Shown: one piece after another, positions 45,476-53,479 of the stretch
How positions within the stretch are numbered: the stretch's first letter is position 1
Layout: each line of letters begins with the position of its first letter
DNA from: Geobacter sp.
Lineage (GTDB): Bacteria > Desulfobacterota > Desulfuromonadia > Geobacterales > Geobacteraceae
Reading direction: 5' to 3'
Length of the DNA stretch: 53,479 nucleotides
Assembly: GCA_003314535.1 (NCBI GenBank)
Contig: POSG01000022.1
Span: 1-53,479 of the forward strand
Notes under the pieces: generated by a model
What the model was told of the DNA's origin: nothing
Databases searched by the model: none
The model's input: only the letters and a program-made list of their open reading frames with translations
Translations under genes and position numbers: made by a program

Positions 45476-46744
45476 TTACCGGCTCCCTTCGTTGCACAGG
45501 AGCTTATTTGTTGCCTTGTCCTCATACATGCGCATATCGGCCAGATGCAAAAGGTTTTCTATTTCTTCCCTGGCGGCGGCCGTCGCACTCCCCAGAGAAA
45601 AGCAGACCCGGATCGCATCATTGCCCTCTCGATTCTTCATTGCTGCCTCACGAATACGTTTCACTGCCCGGGAAGTCATGCTCTCATCGGCCCGAAGCAG
45701 AAGAACCGCGAATTCATCGCCGCCGATGCGCGCCACCAGGTCATCGGGCCGGCAAGCGTCCCTCAGCAAACCGGCTGCAGTCCTGATCATGTGATCGCCC
45801 GCAGCGTGTCCCTGTGAATCATTAACCATCTTGAGGCCGTCCAGGTCAGCCATGATAACGCTGACCGGATAGATTTTCCCTTTTGCCGCCCGCTCGAACT
45901 CAGCCTCAAAGTGCGCCCGGTTGTAAAGTCCGGTCAAGGAGTCATGGGAGCTCAGGAACTGCAGCCTTTTTTCGATTTCCTTGCGGTCGGCTATATCACG
46001 GACAACCGCGAGAACACGTCCTTCACCACCGATATGGGAAGCGGTCAGAGAGACCTCGGCCCAGAAAAGCCCGCCTTCTTTTTTCCTGCAGAGCCACTCG
46101 TAGTTCTGCGATCCTTCTTCAACAGCCTGCCTGATATACCGGATCGCCTCGTTCAGTGAGTAGGGAGGTTTGCCGGCGCTGAAATCATTGACGTTCATGA
46201 AGAATATTTCCTCGCGAGTGTAGCCGAACATCTTTTCCACGGTTTTATTGGCTTCCACTATGGCGCCGGTATAAGCGTCATGAACGAAAAGCGCATCATG
46301 GGTGGAATTGAAAATCTCCCAAAAGCTGCTCTCGATTATGTCGATCTTCCTCTCGGTCTCGCGCTGCTCGGTAACGTCATAAATCGTGGCAATCATCCCC
46401 TGCAGGCTATCGTCGTCCCTTACAAGCCTTACCGCTGCGAAATTCCCCCAGAAATCTGATCCGTCATTCCGAATCAAGCGCAATTCGTAAGTAAATTCAT
46501 CGATATCCCCCCTGAACAGCTTTTGCAAATCATTCTTGACAGGTTCAATCTCTGCCGGATGCAAATAATCCATAAAAGCCTTGCCGCTTAGCTCTGGTAC
46601 CGTACAACCCAACAGCTCAGCCATTCGCTTATTGGCAAAGGAAATGGTCCATTTTTTGGACTCGGTCGCGAAAATGCCTGCCTTGGACATTTTCATGACT
46701 GCTCGCAGCTGCCGTTCCTTGTCACGTAGAATCTGCTTATTCAT
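45476..46744 (-). CDS. PAS-PAS-GGDEF diguanylate cyclase
   Basis: Soluble sensor enzyme making c-di-GMP. 422 residues. PAS 1 about 10-125, PAS 2 about 140-265 (the second with FVHDAYTGAIVEANKTVEKMFGYTREE), GGDEF domain from SSHDSLTGLYNRAHF. Active site IGGDEF at about 340-345; I-site RPDD at 332-335, so feedback inhibited. No transmembrane helix, so it probably senses a cytosolic signal or redox state. ATG 46744 with AGGTTTT upstream (weak). Confidence 0.9.
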   Translation of the reverse strand: MNKQILRDKERQLRAVMKMSKAGIFATESKKWTISFANKRMAELLGCTVPELSGKAFMDYLHPAEIEPVKNDLQKLFRGDIDEFTYELRLIRNDGSDFWGNFAAVRLVRDDDSLQGMIATIYDVTEQRETERKIDIIESSFWEIFNSTHDALFVHDAYTGAIVEANKTVEKMFGYTREEIFFMNVNDFSAGKPPYSLNEAIRYIRQAVEEGSQNYEWLCRKKEGGLFWAEVSLTASHIGGEGRVLAVVRDIADRKEIEKRLQFLSSHDSLTGLYNRAHFEAEFERAAKGKIYPVSVIMADLDGLKMVNDSQGHAAGDHMIRTAAGLLRDACRPDDLVARIGGDEFAVLLLRADESMTSRAVKRIREAAMKNREGNDAIRVCFSLGSATAAAREEIENLLHLADMRMYEDKATNKLLCNEGSR

Positions 46745-47134
46745 TTAATGAAAACCTGTCTTTACGGTACTAGCTCCGACGCAGGCAGACAACAGATAAA
46801 ATATTCATAATAATTATTTGCAATTAGCCCGCACTATATACCGGGCATTAAATGTTGTCAAAGGAGATCGCAGGTTCTCATCGCAAAAAAATATGGATTC
46901 CCAATATACAGTTTCATCTCGGAAACTTCTGGCAATGGCTAAGAAAGGCCGGAGAGGCCCTCCGGATGGACGCTTGTGTCCCGTGCGGTTAGTTCACCAC
47001 GCAAATTGCGAGGAATTTTGGTTCCCGGCACGGCGCGGTGACGCAAGCCTGGCACGGGCTAAGCCGAGGGACCGCAACACAGCCGGGGGCCAAAGGGACC
47101 ACTACTTGAAGGAATGAATCAGCCGCACGGGACA
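46745..47134. other. Spacer with enclosed inverted-repeat element
   Basis: 390 bases between the cyclase and the PEP-CTERM gene. Besides the element at 46976-47135, there is a CCGGAG-AGGCC-CTCCGG hairpin at about 46949-46965. A 99-codon plus-strand open frame (46818-47117) crosses both and is not credible as a gene. Confidence 0.6.
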
Positions 47135-47135
47135 C
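46976..47135 (+). other. 160-base element closed by a 13-base perfect inverted repeat (possible structured RNA or MITE)
   Basis: GTGTCCCGTGCGG (46976-46988) and its inverse at 47123-47135 close the element. Read as plus-strand RNA the stem extends to 21 base pairs with one mismatch, using a U-G and a G-U pair; on the minus strand these become A-C mismatches, which favours a plus-strand RNA. Inside, GGT/ACC, CCC/GGG and GGC/GCC make an interrupted stem over two small hairpins (GCG-CGC and AGCC/GGCT). It contains GGTGACGCAAGCC and CAGCCGGG, reminiscent of c-di-GMP-I riboswitches, but lacks the GGCAAACC segment. It also abuts the stop codon of the PEP-CTERM gene. Terminal-inverted-repeat length would suit a miniature transposable element; no target duplication is seen. 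Confidence 0.45.
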
Positions 47136-47779
47136 TAACTTCCCGTTCTCCTGCGTATCAGCCCGAGAAAGGCCAACCCGGAACCCAGGAGAGCCATGGC
47201 AGCAGGAATGGGAACAGGTTCGTACGAAACCGACCAATCACCGGAGGAGAAGAAGACAGCCGCAGTGTTTACGGCAAAAACCGGACTGCCATCAAGGGCT
47301 GCATACGGGTATACGACGTTGACCTGGTCGACCGGGTCCATGGAAGCGAGACCGCCACCGGAAGTTATGAAATTCGATCCGGTATCGGAAAGCCGCGATC
47401 CACTGATTACCCAGCTTGAAGGGCCTGACGGGCGCGCCACAGCCAGCACCAAACCCAAGACATCGCCGTAGTTGCTGCCAAATGTGACACTTCCCGCCGT
47501 CATCTGCCAAAAAGCGAGAGATTCAGTATCGATATCCTGATAAGCCCCTCCCGTATCCAGATAATCAGTAAATGTAAGGGTCAAAGACAAGAAATCAGAC
47601 GTGGAAAACAGCTGGGGATCAAGGGATGTGTTGTTGAAATCGGTAAAATTATTCCCCCTGTATGAATAAGTTACAGCGGCAACAGCCGACAACGATGGTA
47701 GAGAAACAAAAAGCAGTCCAGCGAAAAATGCAACCAGGCAAACAGGTTTTACATAATGTTTCCTATGACCAAATCTCAT
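47135..47779 (-). CDS. Exported protein with C-terminal VPIPA (PEP-CTERM-type) sorting signal
   Basis: Surface or extracellular protein that would be anchored/processed by an exosortase. ATG 47779 (MRFGHRKHYVKPVCLVAFFAG...), AAGGGGA upstream, 214 residues with signal peptide ending at about AVAA. The chain ends VPIPAAMALLGSGLAFLGLIRRRTGS: motif VPIPA, a hydrophobic helix and an arginine cluster, the VPLPA/PEP-CTERM tripartite tail. The middle is a beta-rich domain with no recognised family. Exosortase is not in the window. Long unusual leader (see 47852-47934). Confidence 0.85.
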   Translation of the reverse strand: MRFGHRKHYVKPVCLVAFFAGLLFVSLPSLSAVAAVTYSYRGNNFTDFNNTSLDPQLFSTSDFLSLTLTFTDYLDTGGAYQDIDTESLAFWQMTAGSVTFGSNYGDVLGLVLAVARPSGPSSWVISGSRLSDTGSNFITSGGGLASMDPVDQVNVVYPYAALDGSPVFAVNTAAVFFSSGDWSVSYEPVPIPAAMALLGSGLAFLGLIRRRTGS

Positions 47780-47851
47780 TTTGCATCCCCTTTCTATTTC
47801 GGTATCCCGGCGGAAAGCCCTTTTGGGGGCAATTTGCGCCTGCATCGACAA

Positions 47852-47934
47852 TCATCGGAAAATTCCGGCAGCGGCTTGTTGCATGCGGCTCCTTCTCAGG
47901 AAGCAATTCCAACCATCCACGCACCTCCTGCGTG
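47852..47934 (-). promoter_or_regulatory. Leader of the PEP-CTERM gene: ribosome site in a hairpin loop, small ORF
   Basis: On the minus strand CACGCA-GGAGG-TGCGTG forms a hairpin whose loop is a Shine-Dalgarno (47918-47934), a shape also used by CsrA sites (GGA in a loop). It is followed by a GTG (47920) opening a 22-codon frame ending at 47852, whose stop overlaps an ATG (ATGA) of a further short frame that runs into the gene. Leader is ~140 bases before the gene's own start. Suggestive, unproven. Confidence 0.35.
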
Positions 47935-48087
47935 AAATTACCCAATAAAATATATACCACAATATATATTTTTGAAAACATATTTATTAAATGTTTCGAA
48001 TCCACCAGGCTTACTGTGGCGGCAGCTCAAGACACCAGAAACTGCAGGGTATCAACGCAGCCGTGCTTTATAGCCGGCGGACTGCGC
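47935..48087. other. A/T-rich spacer upstream of the PEP-CTERM gene
   Basis: Strongly A/T-rich around 47940-47995 (TATATA runs), the likely promoter area of the PEP-CTERM gene. No box pair with good spacing could be chosen. Confidence 0.4.
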
Positions 48088-48123
48088 AAAAAAAGGCCGC
48101 TCAATGTTTGAGCGGCCTTTTTT
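48088..48123 (-). terminator. Intrinsic terminator after the exported-protein gene
   Basis: AAAAAAGGCCGCTCAA-TGT-TTGAGCGGCCTTTTTT, 16 paired bases with T and A tracts on both ends, 55 bases after the stop at 48179. Symmetric, so it can act both ways. Confidence 0.85.
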
Positions 48124-48178
48124 GAGATCGGGAAAACATATCCCCGGCCTTGTTGCAGCGATCTGTTTGAGGGGCTTC

Positions 48179-48760
48179 CTATTTATCCACGTTCAATGCC
48201 AGGCTGTCAAGGAACTTCCCGAGTACATCCTCAGCCTTAGCGTGAACGACTGTGTCGTACGTGAAACGAACCTTGAGGAAATGATTCCGGAAAGGAAGAA
48301 GATAAAGCTTAGACAAGCGATCCACGCCATTCTGGGTGTAGCTGAACGATGCGGCGAGCACCCTGGGGACGTTCTTTCGGCCCGGCAAGGGAACGGATGT
48401 TTCCGTGGACTTCTTCAGGTTGCCGTAGTACCCGAGCTGCCCGGCCTGTACTACATCATCCACAACCTGCTTGAAGTGTAAAATGAAAATGGCAGATTCG
48501 ATGTTGTCGGGAACAGACTCCATCCCCATCTTGTACAAATAAATCGTCAATGTGATGCCGGGAGCATTATAGCCGACACTTACACCGAGCCCGGGTTGCT
48601 CCGCTTCATAATCAGTCACCTCACCCCTGTCCATGTCGGCGAGCTGATCGGGAAAAACCATCCCTGTTTCAGAATGCCTGAATGGCTCTGCCGCTGCTTC
48701 ATGCATGCAGGGCATGAAAAGAAAAAAGGCAAAAGCAAATACCAGCGCTGATTTCTTCAT
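48179..48760 (-). CDS. Exported protein of unknown function
   Basis: 193 residues, ATG 48760 with GGGAG seven bases upstream. Signal peptide (MKKSALVFAFAFFLFMPCMHEAAA). Mature part GMVFPDQLADMDRGEVTDYEAEQPGLGVSVGYN in pieces, then a helix-rich region with KSTETSVPLPGRKNVPRVLAASFSYTQ and YLLPFRNHFLKVRFTYD, a composition like small periplasmic proteins of Geobacter-type bacteria. I know no family. Confidence 0.75.
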   Translation of the reverse strand: MKKSALVFAFAFFLFMPCMHEAAAEPFRHSETGMVFPDQLADMDRGEVTDYEAEQPGLGVSVGYNAPGITLTIYLYKMGMESVPDNIESAIFILHFKQVVDDVVQAGQLGYYGNLKKSTETSVPLPGRKNVPRVLAASFSYTQNGVDRLSKLYLLPFRNHFLKVRFTYDTVVHAKAEDVLGKFLDSLALNVDK

Positions 48761-48883
48761 GCAGTATCTCCCAATGGAGCAATAACGATAGATCCCGGAC
48801 CGGGAAACGTGCTAATTATCCCAACAACCACTTGAAACCCATCTTGAAGTCCCACCCTTCAACACCTTACAGGCCCAGAAAAA

Positions 48884-50908
48884 TCACGGGAAAATGTCCT
48901 GCCGCTCCCCGATATGGTAGACAGGGTATTTTCCATTTTCAAGCTCCTCCATGGTGATCAATTCCATGTTTAACGCAACCACAAGCGGCATCATTGCTGA
49001 CAACTCTCCCTGATACTGTATGGCGCCCGGGCTTCTCGACGAGTTGCCTTCCGCCCAGGTGTCGCGATTCCTGGCATATGCCTGGAACGCCGGGGAATCA
49101 AGTGTCACCAGGGCTTTGGCGATAACCGGCTTGATAACTCCCTTACGCTCTTCGCCATGTATGAGCGCCGCCAGGGGTATCCCGATCGGTTGTGATCCAT
49201 TGCTCAGGTTGATCATTGACGCCATGTAGCCGGTTCGGCCTCCAAGCGCCAGGGAGCCGGCAGTGAGCCCCAGGTTCACGGAATAGTCGGCATCAAAGCG
49301 TGTCGGCGCCCCACTTCGCCCTTCATAACCCAGAAAACCGGTCTGCACGTTGAACACGAATTTCAGGAAGTTTTTCATCTCCGTTTCATTGGAAAAGCGC
49401 AACTCTCCCGATTTCTCATATCTTTCAGGGTCATGCTGCATATCCCGGATTCTTTCCTTCATCATTCTTACCAGGAGGTTTTCGGACGGTATTTGGGAAA
49501 CCTTGAGATTGCCGTGGTCGTCACGGTCCAGAAGCATGGCCTCCACGATATCGTCGGGTAGCGACAAGAACAATTCTTTCGATGCGTCAGACAATTCCTG
49601 TGCCCCGACGATGAAGTCCTTTTTCACCCTGGTGGAGAGCTCCATCTCCCTGGCGACATAGTTTGTTTCGCTGATACTGTAGCCAAGTCCGAGAATTTGC
49701 AGATGTGCAAGGATGTCGTCAACCCCGTACCTGCTTTCAAGCTCCTTCATTCTCTGCACGTCGAGAAATCCATTGCCAGCGAGAATGCCAGCTTCCGTCA
49801 GATCTCTTTTGATCGTCATGAGCCTCGCCGACAGCTTGTTGAGCTCATGTATCAGTACTTTCATCTCGGGAATGAACTCGATGATGCCTTCGGGAATCAC
49901 TCCGACACCATAATATTTGCCCTGTTTGGCGCGATTGGCCACAACCCGGGTCATGTAGGAGACAACGTCATTCAGAGAGTGCTTCTTCTCGGCGATTTCC
50001 TCGGAAATCAGGGTTATATGGGGGCGTGTCTGCAGGGCGATTTCCAGGGAGATATGACTGGCGGAGCGACCCATCACCTTGTAGAAAAACCAGCTCTTCC
50101 CCTGTGATGCCGCATCCGTAAGGAGATTCCCGATGGTCTTGCTGTAAACCCTTGCAGCAGTATAGAAGCCGAACGAAATGGGAAGAAGGGTTTTGCCGCC
50201 CACACTAATCTGGAGGTCCCCATCAATCGTCTTGGGTACGCCGACTACTGCACAAGGCTTGGCCAGGATACCGGCCTTGTACTGTTCGCAGAAGAATTCG
50301 GCCAGTTCGATGGCGTTGGTATTCGAATCGTCGCCACCGACAATGATTATTCCGTCAAGACCGTATTTCTGAACGGTGCCCAGAACCGCCGCAAACTTTT
50401 CCGGAGAATCTATCTTGGTCCGCCCGGTGCCCAGGTAGTCGAAACCGCCGGTATTGATCAGGTCCTTCATCTTCTTGCTGCTTATGAGCAACCCCTCGCT
50501 CTTGATGAGGCCATCAGGTCCCTTTTCGAATCCTATGAGCATATTGTCCGGTCCCAGTGCTTTCAGTATGCCGGAAAGGACATTGTTCCCGCCTGATGCA
50601 GGTCCTCCGGAAAAGATCACCCCGATCCGCTTCCCTGACAGATTCCGTATTTCCTTAGAGGCATCCTCTGAACCCGCAACAAGCAGGTGAGTTTTCATGT
50701 TCGGGAACTGTCTTTGCAGGAGCGCATCATCCTTGACGGGTAGAGATTCCTCCGAAACGGTGAAGGCAATCGGGCGGATCTCCCCTTCGGACATGAAAGC
50801 CTGTGCCACCTGAACCGGCAATGCAGCCAGGAAGCGCTCGGTCGGAGATGTCCGCTTTATGTTGATTTCCTTATCCTTTACCTGGAATTCTGCAGCGTCA
50901 CCTTGCAT
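48884..50908 (-). CDS. Diphosphate-dependent phosphofructokinase (PPi-PFK), long form
   Basis: Reversibly phosphorylates fructose-6-phosphate using pyrophosphate in glycolysis/gluconeogenesis. 674 residues, ATG 50908 with GGAGG six bases upstream. Motifs: GGPASGGNN near 101-109, GGDDSN at 191-196 (Asp in place of the Gly of ATP enzymes marks PPi use), PKTIDGD at 225-231 (with Lys, PPi-type). Longer than the usual ~550 because of an N-terminal ~90-residue extension and extra length near the C-terminus. Probably single gene; possible weak terminator in 48761-48883. Confidence 0.9.
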   Translation of the reverse strand: MQGDAAEFQVKDKEINIKRTSPTERFLAALPVQVAQAFMSEGEIRPIAFTVSEESLPVKDDALLQRQFPNMKTHLLVAGSEDASKEIRNLSGKRIGVIFSGGPASGGNNVLSGILKALGPDNMLIGFEKGPDGLIKSEGLLISSKKMKDLINTGGFDYLGTGRTKIDSPEKFAAVLGTVQKYGLDGIIIVGGDDSNTNAIELAEFFCEQYKAGILAKPCAVVGVPKTIDGDLQISVGGKTLLPISFGFYTAARVYSKTIGNLLTDAASQGKSWFFYKVMGRSASHISLEIALQTRPHITLISEEIAEKKHSLNDVVSYMTRVVANRAKQGKYYGVGVIPEGIIEFIPEMKVLIHELNKLSARLMTIKRDLTEAGILAGNGFLDVQRMKELESRYGVDDILAHLQILGLGYSISETNYVAREMELSTRVKKDFIVGAQELSDASKELFLSLPDDIVEAMLLDRDDHGNLKVSQIPSENLLVRMMKERIRDMQHDPERYEKSGELRFSNETEMKNFLKFVFNVQTGFLGYEGRSGAPTRFDADYSVNLGLTAGSLALGGRTGYMASMINLSNGSQPIGIPLAALIHGEERKGVIKPVIAKALVTLDSPAFQAYARNRDTWAEGNSSRSPGAIQYQGELSAMMPLVVALNMELITMEELENGKYPVYHIGERQDIFP

Positions 50909-51101
50909 GTAAAACCTCCGGAATTATTTCTCACCTGCTGTTTCAGCAACTTTCAATCAACAAACGGCAAAAGTCAATTGCGAACTGTGCAGAGGTGAAA
51001 TTTGGCATGCCCGCAGAAGATACGTTTATGACGGGAACGCGCCTTCAAACGGGTCTGCCGTCTCCTGCAGAGTCGCGAGCATCAATATCATGCAACCAAC
51101 C

Positions 51102-51131
51102 AAAAAAGGCCGCTCTGTCGTGAGCGGCCTT
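51102..51131 (-). terminator. Intrinsic terminator after the four-Cys protein
   Basis: Minus strand AAGGCCGCTC-ACGACA-GAGCGGCCTT followed by TTTT, 33 bases after the stop at 51164. Confidence 0.8.
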
Positions 51132-51163
51132 CGATTACGGATTCAGGAGACCGGAGGGACTGA

Positions 51164-51439
51164 TCAGCCCTCCTCGTCGTAGTCGTCCTCTTCCTCGTCA
51201 GCCTCGGTTCCGAATTCCCCACCGAAACCATGGCTCTCGCCTTCCTCTTCACCCTCCGACTCACCCTCATCATAGATGTCGGGCGGGAAATCATCTTCCT
51301 GGCTTATCGCCTCGAACTTTTCCAACAAGCGGTCGTCTGCACAGAAACGCCCGTCCTTCTTGTCGCATTTCGTCTTTTCGCAAAGGTCGAAAAGCTGTAT
51401 TTCACTGCAAAGCCTGCGCGGTTTCTCTGCTCCAGTCAT
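51164..51439 (-). CDS. Small acidic four-cysteine protein
   Basis: 91 residues from ATG 51439 (MTGAEKPRRLCSEIQ...), AGGA seven bases upstream; the longer frame to 51565 lacks a ribosome site. Cys11, Cys20, Cys25 and Cys33 (spacing C-x8-C-x4-C-x7-C) make a compact possible metal site. The C-terminal half is almost all Glu/Asp/Gly and ends DEEEDDYDEEG. No signal peptide, no family known to me. May be a regulatory, ribosome-associated or metal-binding protein. Short, but terminator and start signals agree. Confidence 0.7.
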   Translation of the reverse strand: MTGAEKPRRLCSEIQLFDLCEKTKCDKKDGRFCADDRLLEKFEAISQEDDFPPDIYDEGESEGEEEGESHGFGGEFGTEADEEEDDYDEEG

Positions 51440-52145
51440 AATGGTTCCTGCTTCTCCTTCAACTCCGGGATACAAGGTGTCAACCGGCGGTCCGATCTCC
51501 TTTAATACTCTTCTACCTGCCGAACGTCCTCCCGACTCGATGGATGCCTGCGTTACCTGGTCCAATCCACCGTGTCAGGCTCAAAAGCCATGGCAAGCCT
51601 CCGGAAACTGCCTGTTAATGCGGTCTCGACACTGCATCAGGGTAATCCAAATGCGTATCCAAAGCAAGGGAAAAGTGCTGTGAAACAGCGTCCTTGCGGG
51701 AGCAGGCAGTTACCCATCGAGAATGAATGCAGTGCTGGAAAGCCTTGTTCAATATTTAATCTGTTTGGCCACACATCCTCACGGAATCATGCTAAAAAGG
51801 TGATGCTCCAGCATGCTGGCCAAAGGGATTTCCCATGATGGTAAAGACAGTCAAACTGGCCAGCCATGAGTTTTGGAATTTCCTTCCAAACGAAATCACC
51901 CCCCTCTGCGCTTTCAAAAACTTCAGCTTTACAACTGCCCGCATGACGCGTTGAAAACCCGTGGTAAAATATATTGGCTTGCAAATACTGTCTGAAGTGG
52001 AATGCATGATTTTTTCGCTGGGTGTTGTATATTCCACAGGGGTTTATCATGGCACAATGAGCATATGTCGCGAAATCAGGGTGTTTTTGGGCGTGGGATG
52101 GCTCATGCAAAACTTTATTCAACTCAAGATATGTTGGAGTGACCC
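51440..52145. other. 700-base spacer with no convincing gene
   Basis: Several short frames, none with both start signals and protein-like composition. At 51850-51960 (minus) the sequence loosely resembles the leading block of the dispersed repeat of 1227 and 11466. TAAAAT preceded by TGG at 51963-51970 is a possible extended -10 for the TolC-family gene. Inverted GTGGAAT/ATTCCAC arms at 51997 and 52031 are weak. Confidence 0.45.

Positions 52146-53479
<1,334 letters not shown>

Noticed and set aside
46818-47117. 99-codon plus-strand open frame
   Set aside because: Crosses the hairpin and the inverted-repeat element; composition basic and unlike protein.
46976-47135. Call as a c-di-GMP-I (GEMM) riboswitch
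   Set aside because: Lacks the GGCAAACC segment and tetraloop-receptor features, and no plus-strand gene follows; kept only as a resemblance.

Overview
The window is GC-rich bacterial chromosome from a diderm, almost certainly a member of the Geobacter group (Desulfuromonadia). The evidence is the combination of type IV pilus motor ATPases, System II (ResB/ResC) cytochrome c biogenesis, several diguanylate cyclases, a short-tripartite VPIPA/PEP-CTERM-type exported protein, a PPi-type phosphofructokinase and LptD, plus intergenic spacers crowded with short GC-rich hairpin repeats. This placement is inference from gene content; no database was searched. No tRNA, rRNA, CRISPR array, prophage or intact insertion sequence was seen.

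Layout. (1) 1-8799, minus strand: one long gene string tatC - ribF - flippase-like membrane protein - DUF2723 membrane protein - aroE - pilB - pilT, most neighbours overlapping or touching. (2) 8800-9151 and 11204-11791: spacers of mosaic repeats around rnr (RNase R, minus); then a secreted TPR/lytic transglycosylase (plus). (3) 14057-20585, plus: a drug-efflux operon under its own TetR-type repressor: tetR - emrB1 - tolC - emrA - emrB2, with two close EmrB paralogues served by one adaptor and one outer-membrane channel. (4) 20690-23905, minus: three glycosyltransferases. (5) 23985-26212, minus: ResC/ResB cytochrome c maturation pair with its own terminator. (6) 26626-37599, plus: a chemoreceptor, trpA, accD, folC, lptD, lepA and two tandem signal peptidase I genes, the second lacking the catalytic lysine. 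(7) 37675-39715, minus: a three-gene translationally coupled cluster of exported proteins led by a CsgG/HfaB-like protein without a lipobox. (8) 39805-46744, minus: DUF gene, hisS, response-regulator diguanylate cyclase, comEC, PAS-PAS-GGDEF cyclase. (9) 46745-51439: an enclosed inverted-repeat (possible RNA or MITE-like) element, a PEP-CTERM-like protein with an unusual leader, an exported unknown, PPi-phosphofructokinase and a small four-cysteine acidic protein, all minus. (10) 51440-53479, plus: a 700-base spacer, a heavy-metal-type TolC family channel, and a (GAGTCAG)n array that starts on its stop codon and runs out of the window.

How the genes work together: the window mixes envelope biogenesis (LptD, signal peptidases, Tat, glycosyltransferases, lytic transglycosylase), surface motility/DNA uptake (PilB, PilT, ComEC), efflux, c-di-GMP signalling and core metabolism. 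The less explained parts are the CsgG-like operon, the inverted-repeat element beside the PEP-CTERM gene, the ~210-base dispersed repeat present twice, GTAG-tipped REP-like hairpins, the altered signalling tip of the chemoreceptor, and the lysine-less signal peptidase.
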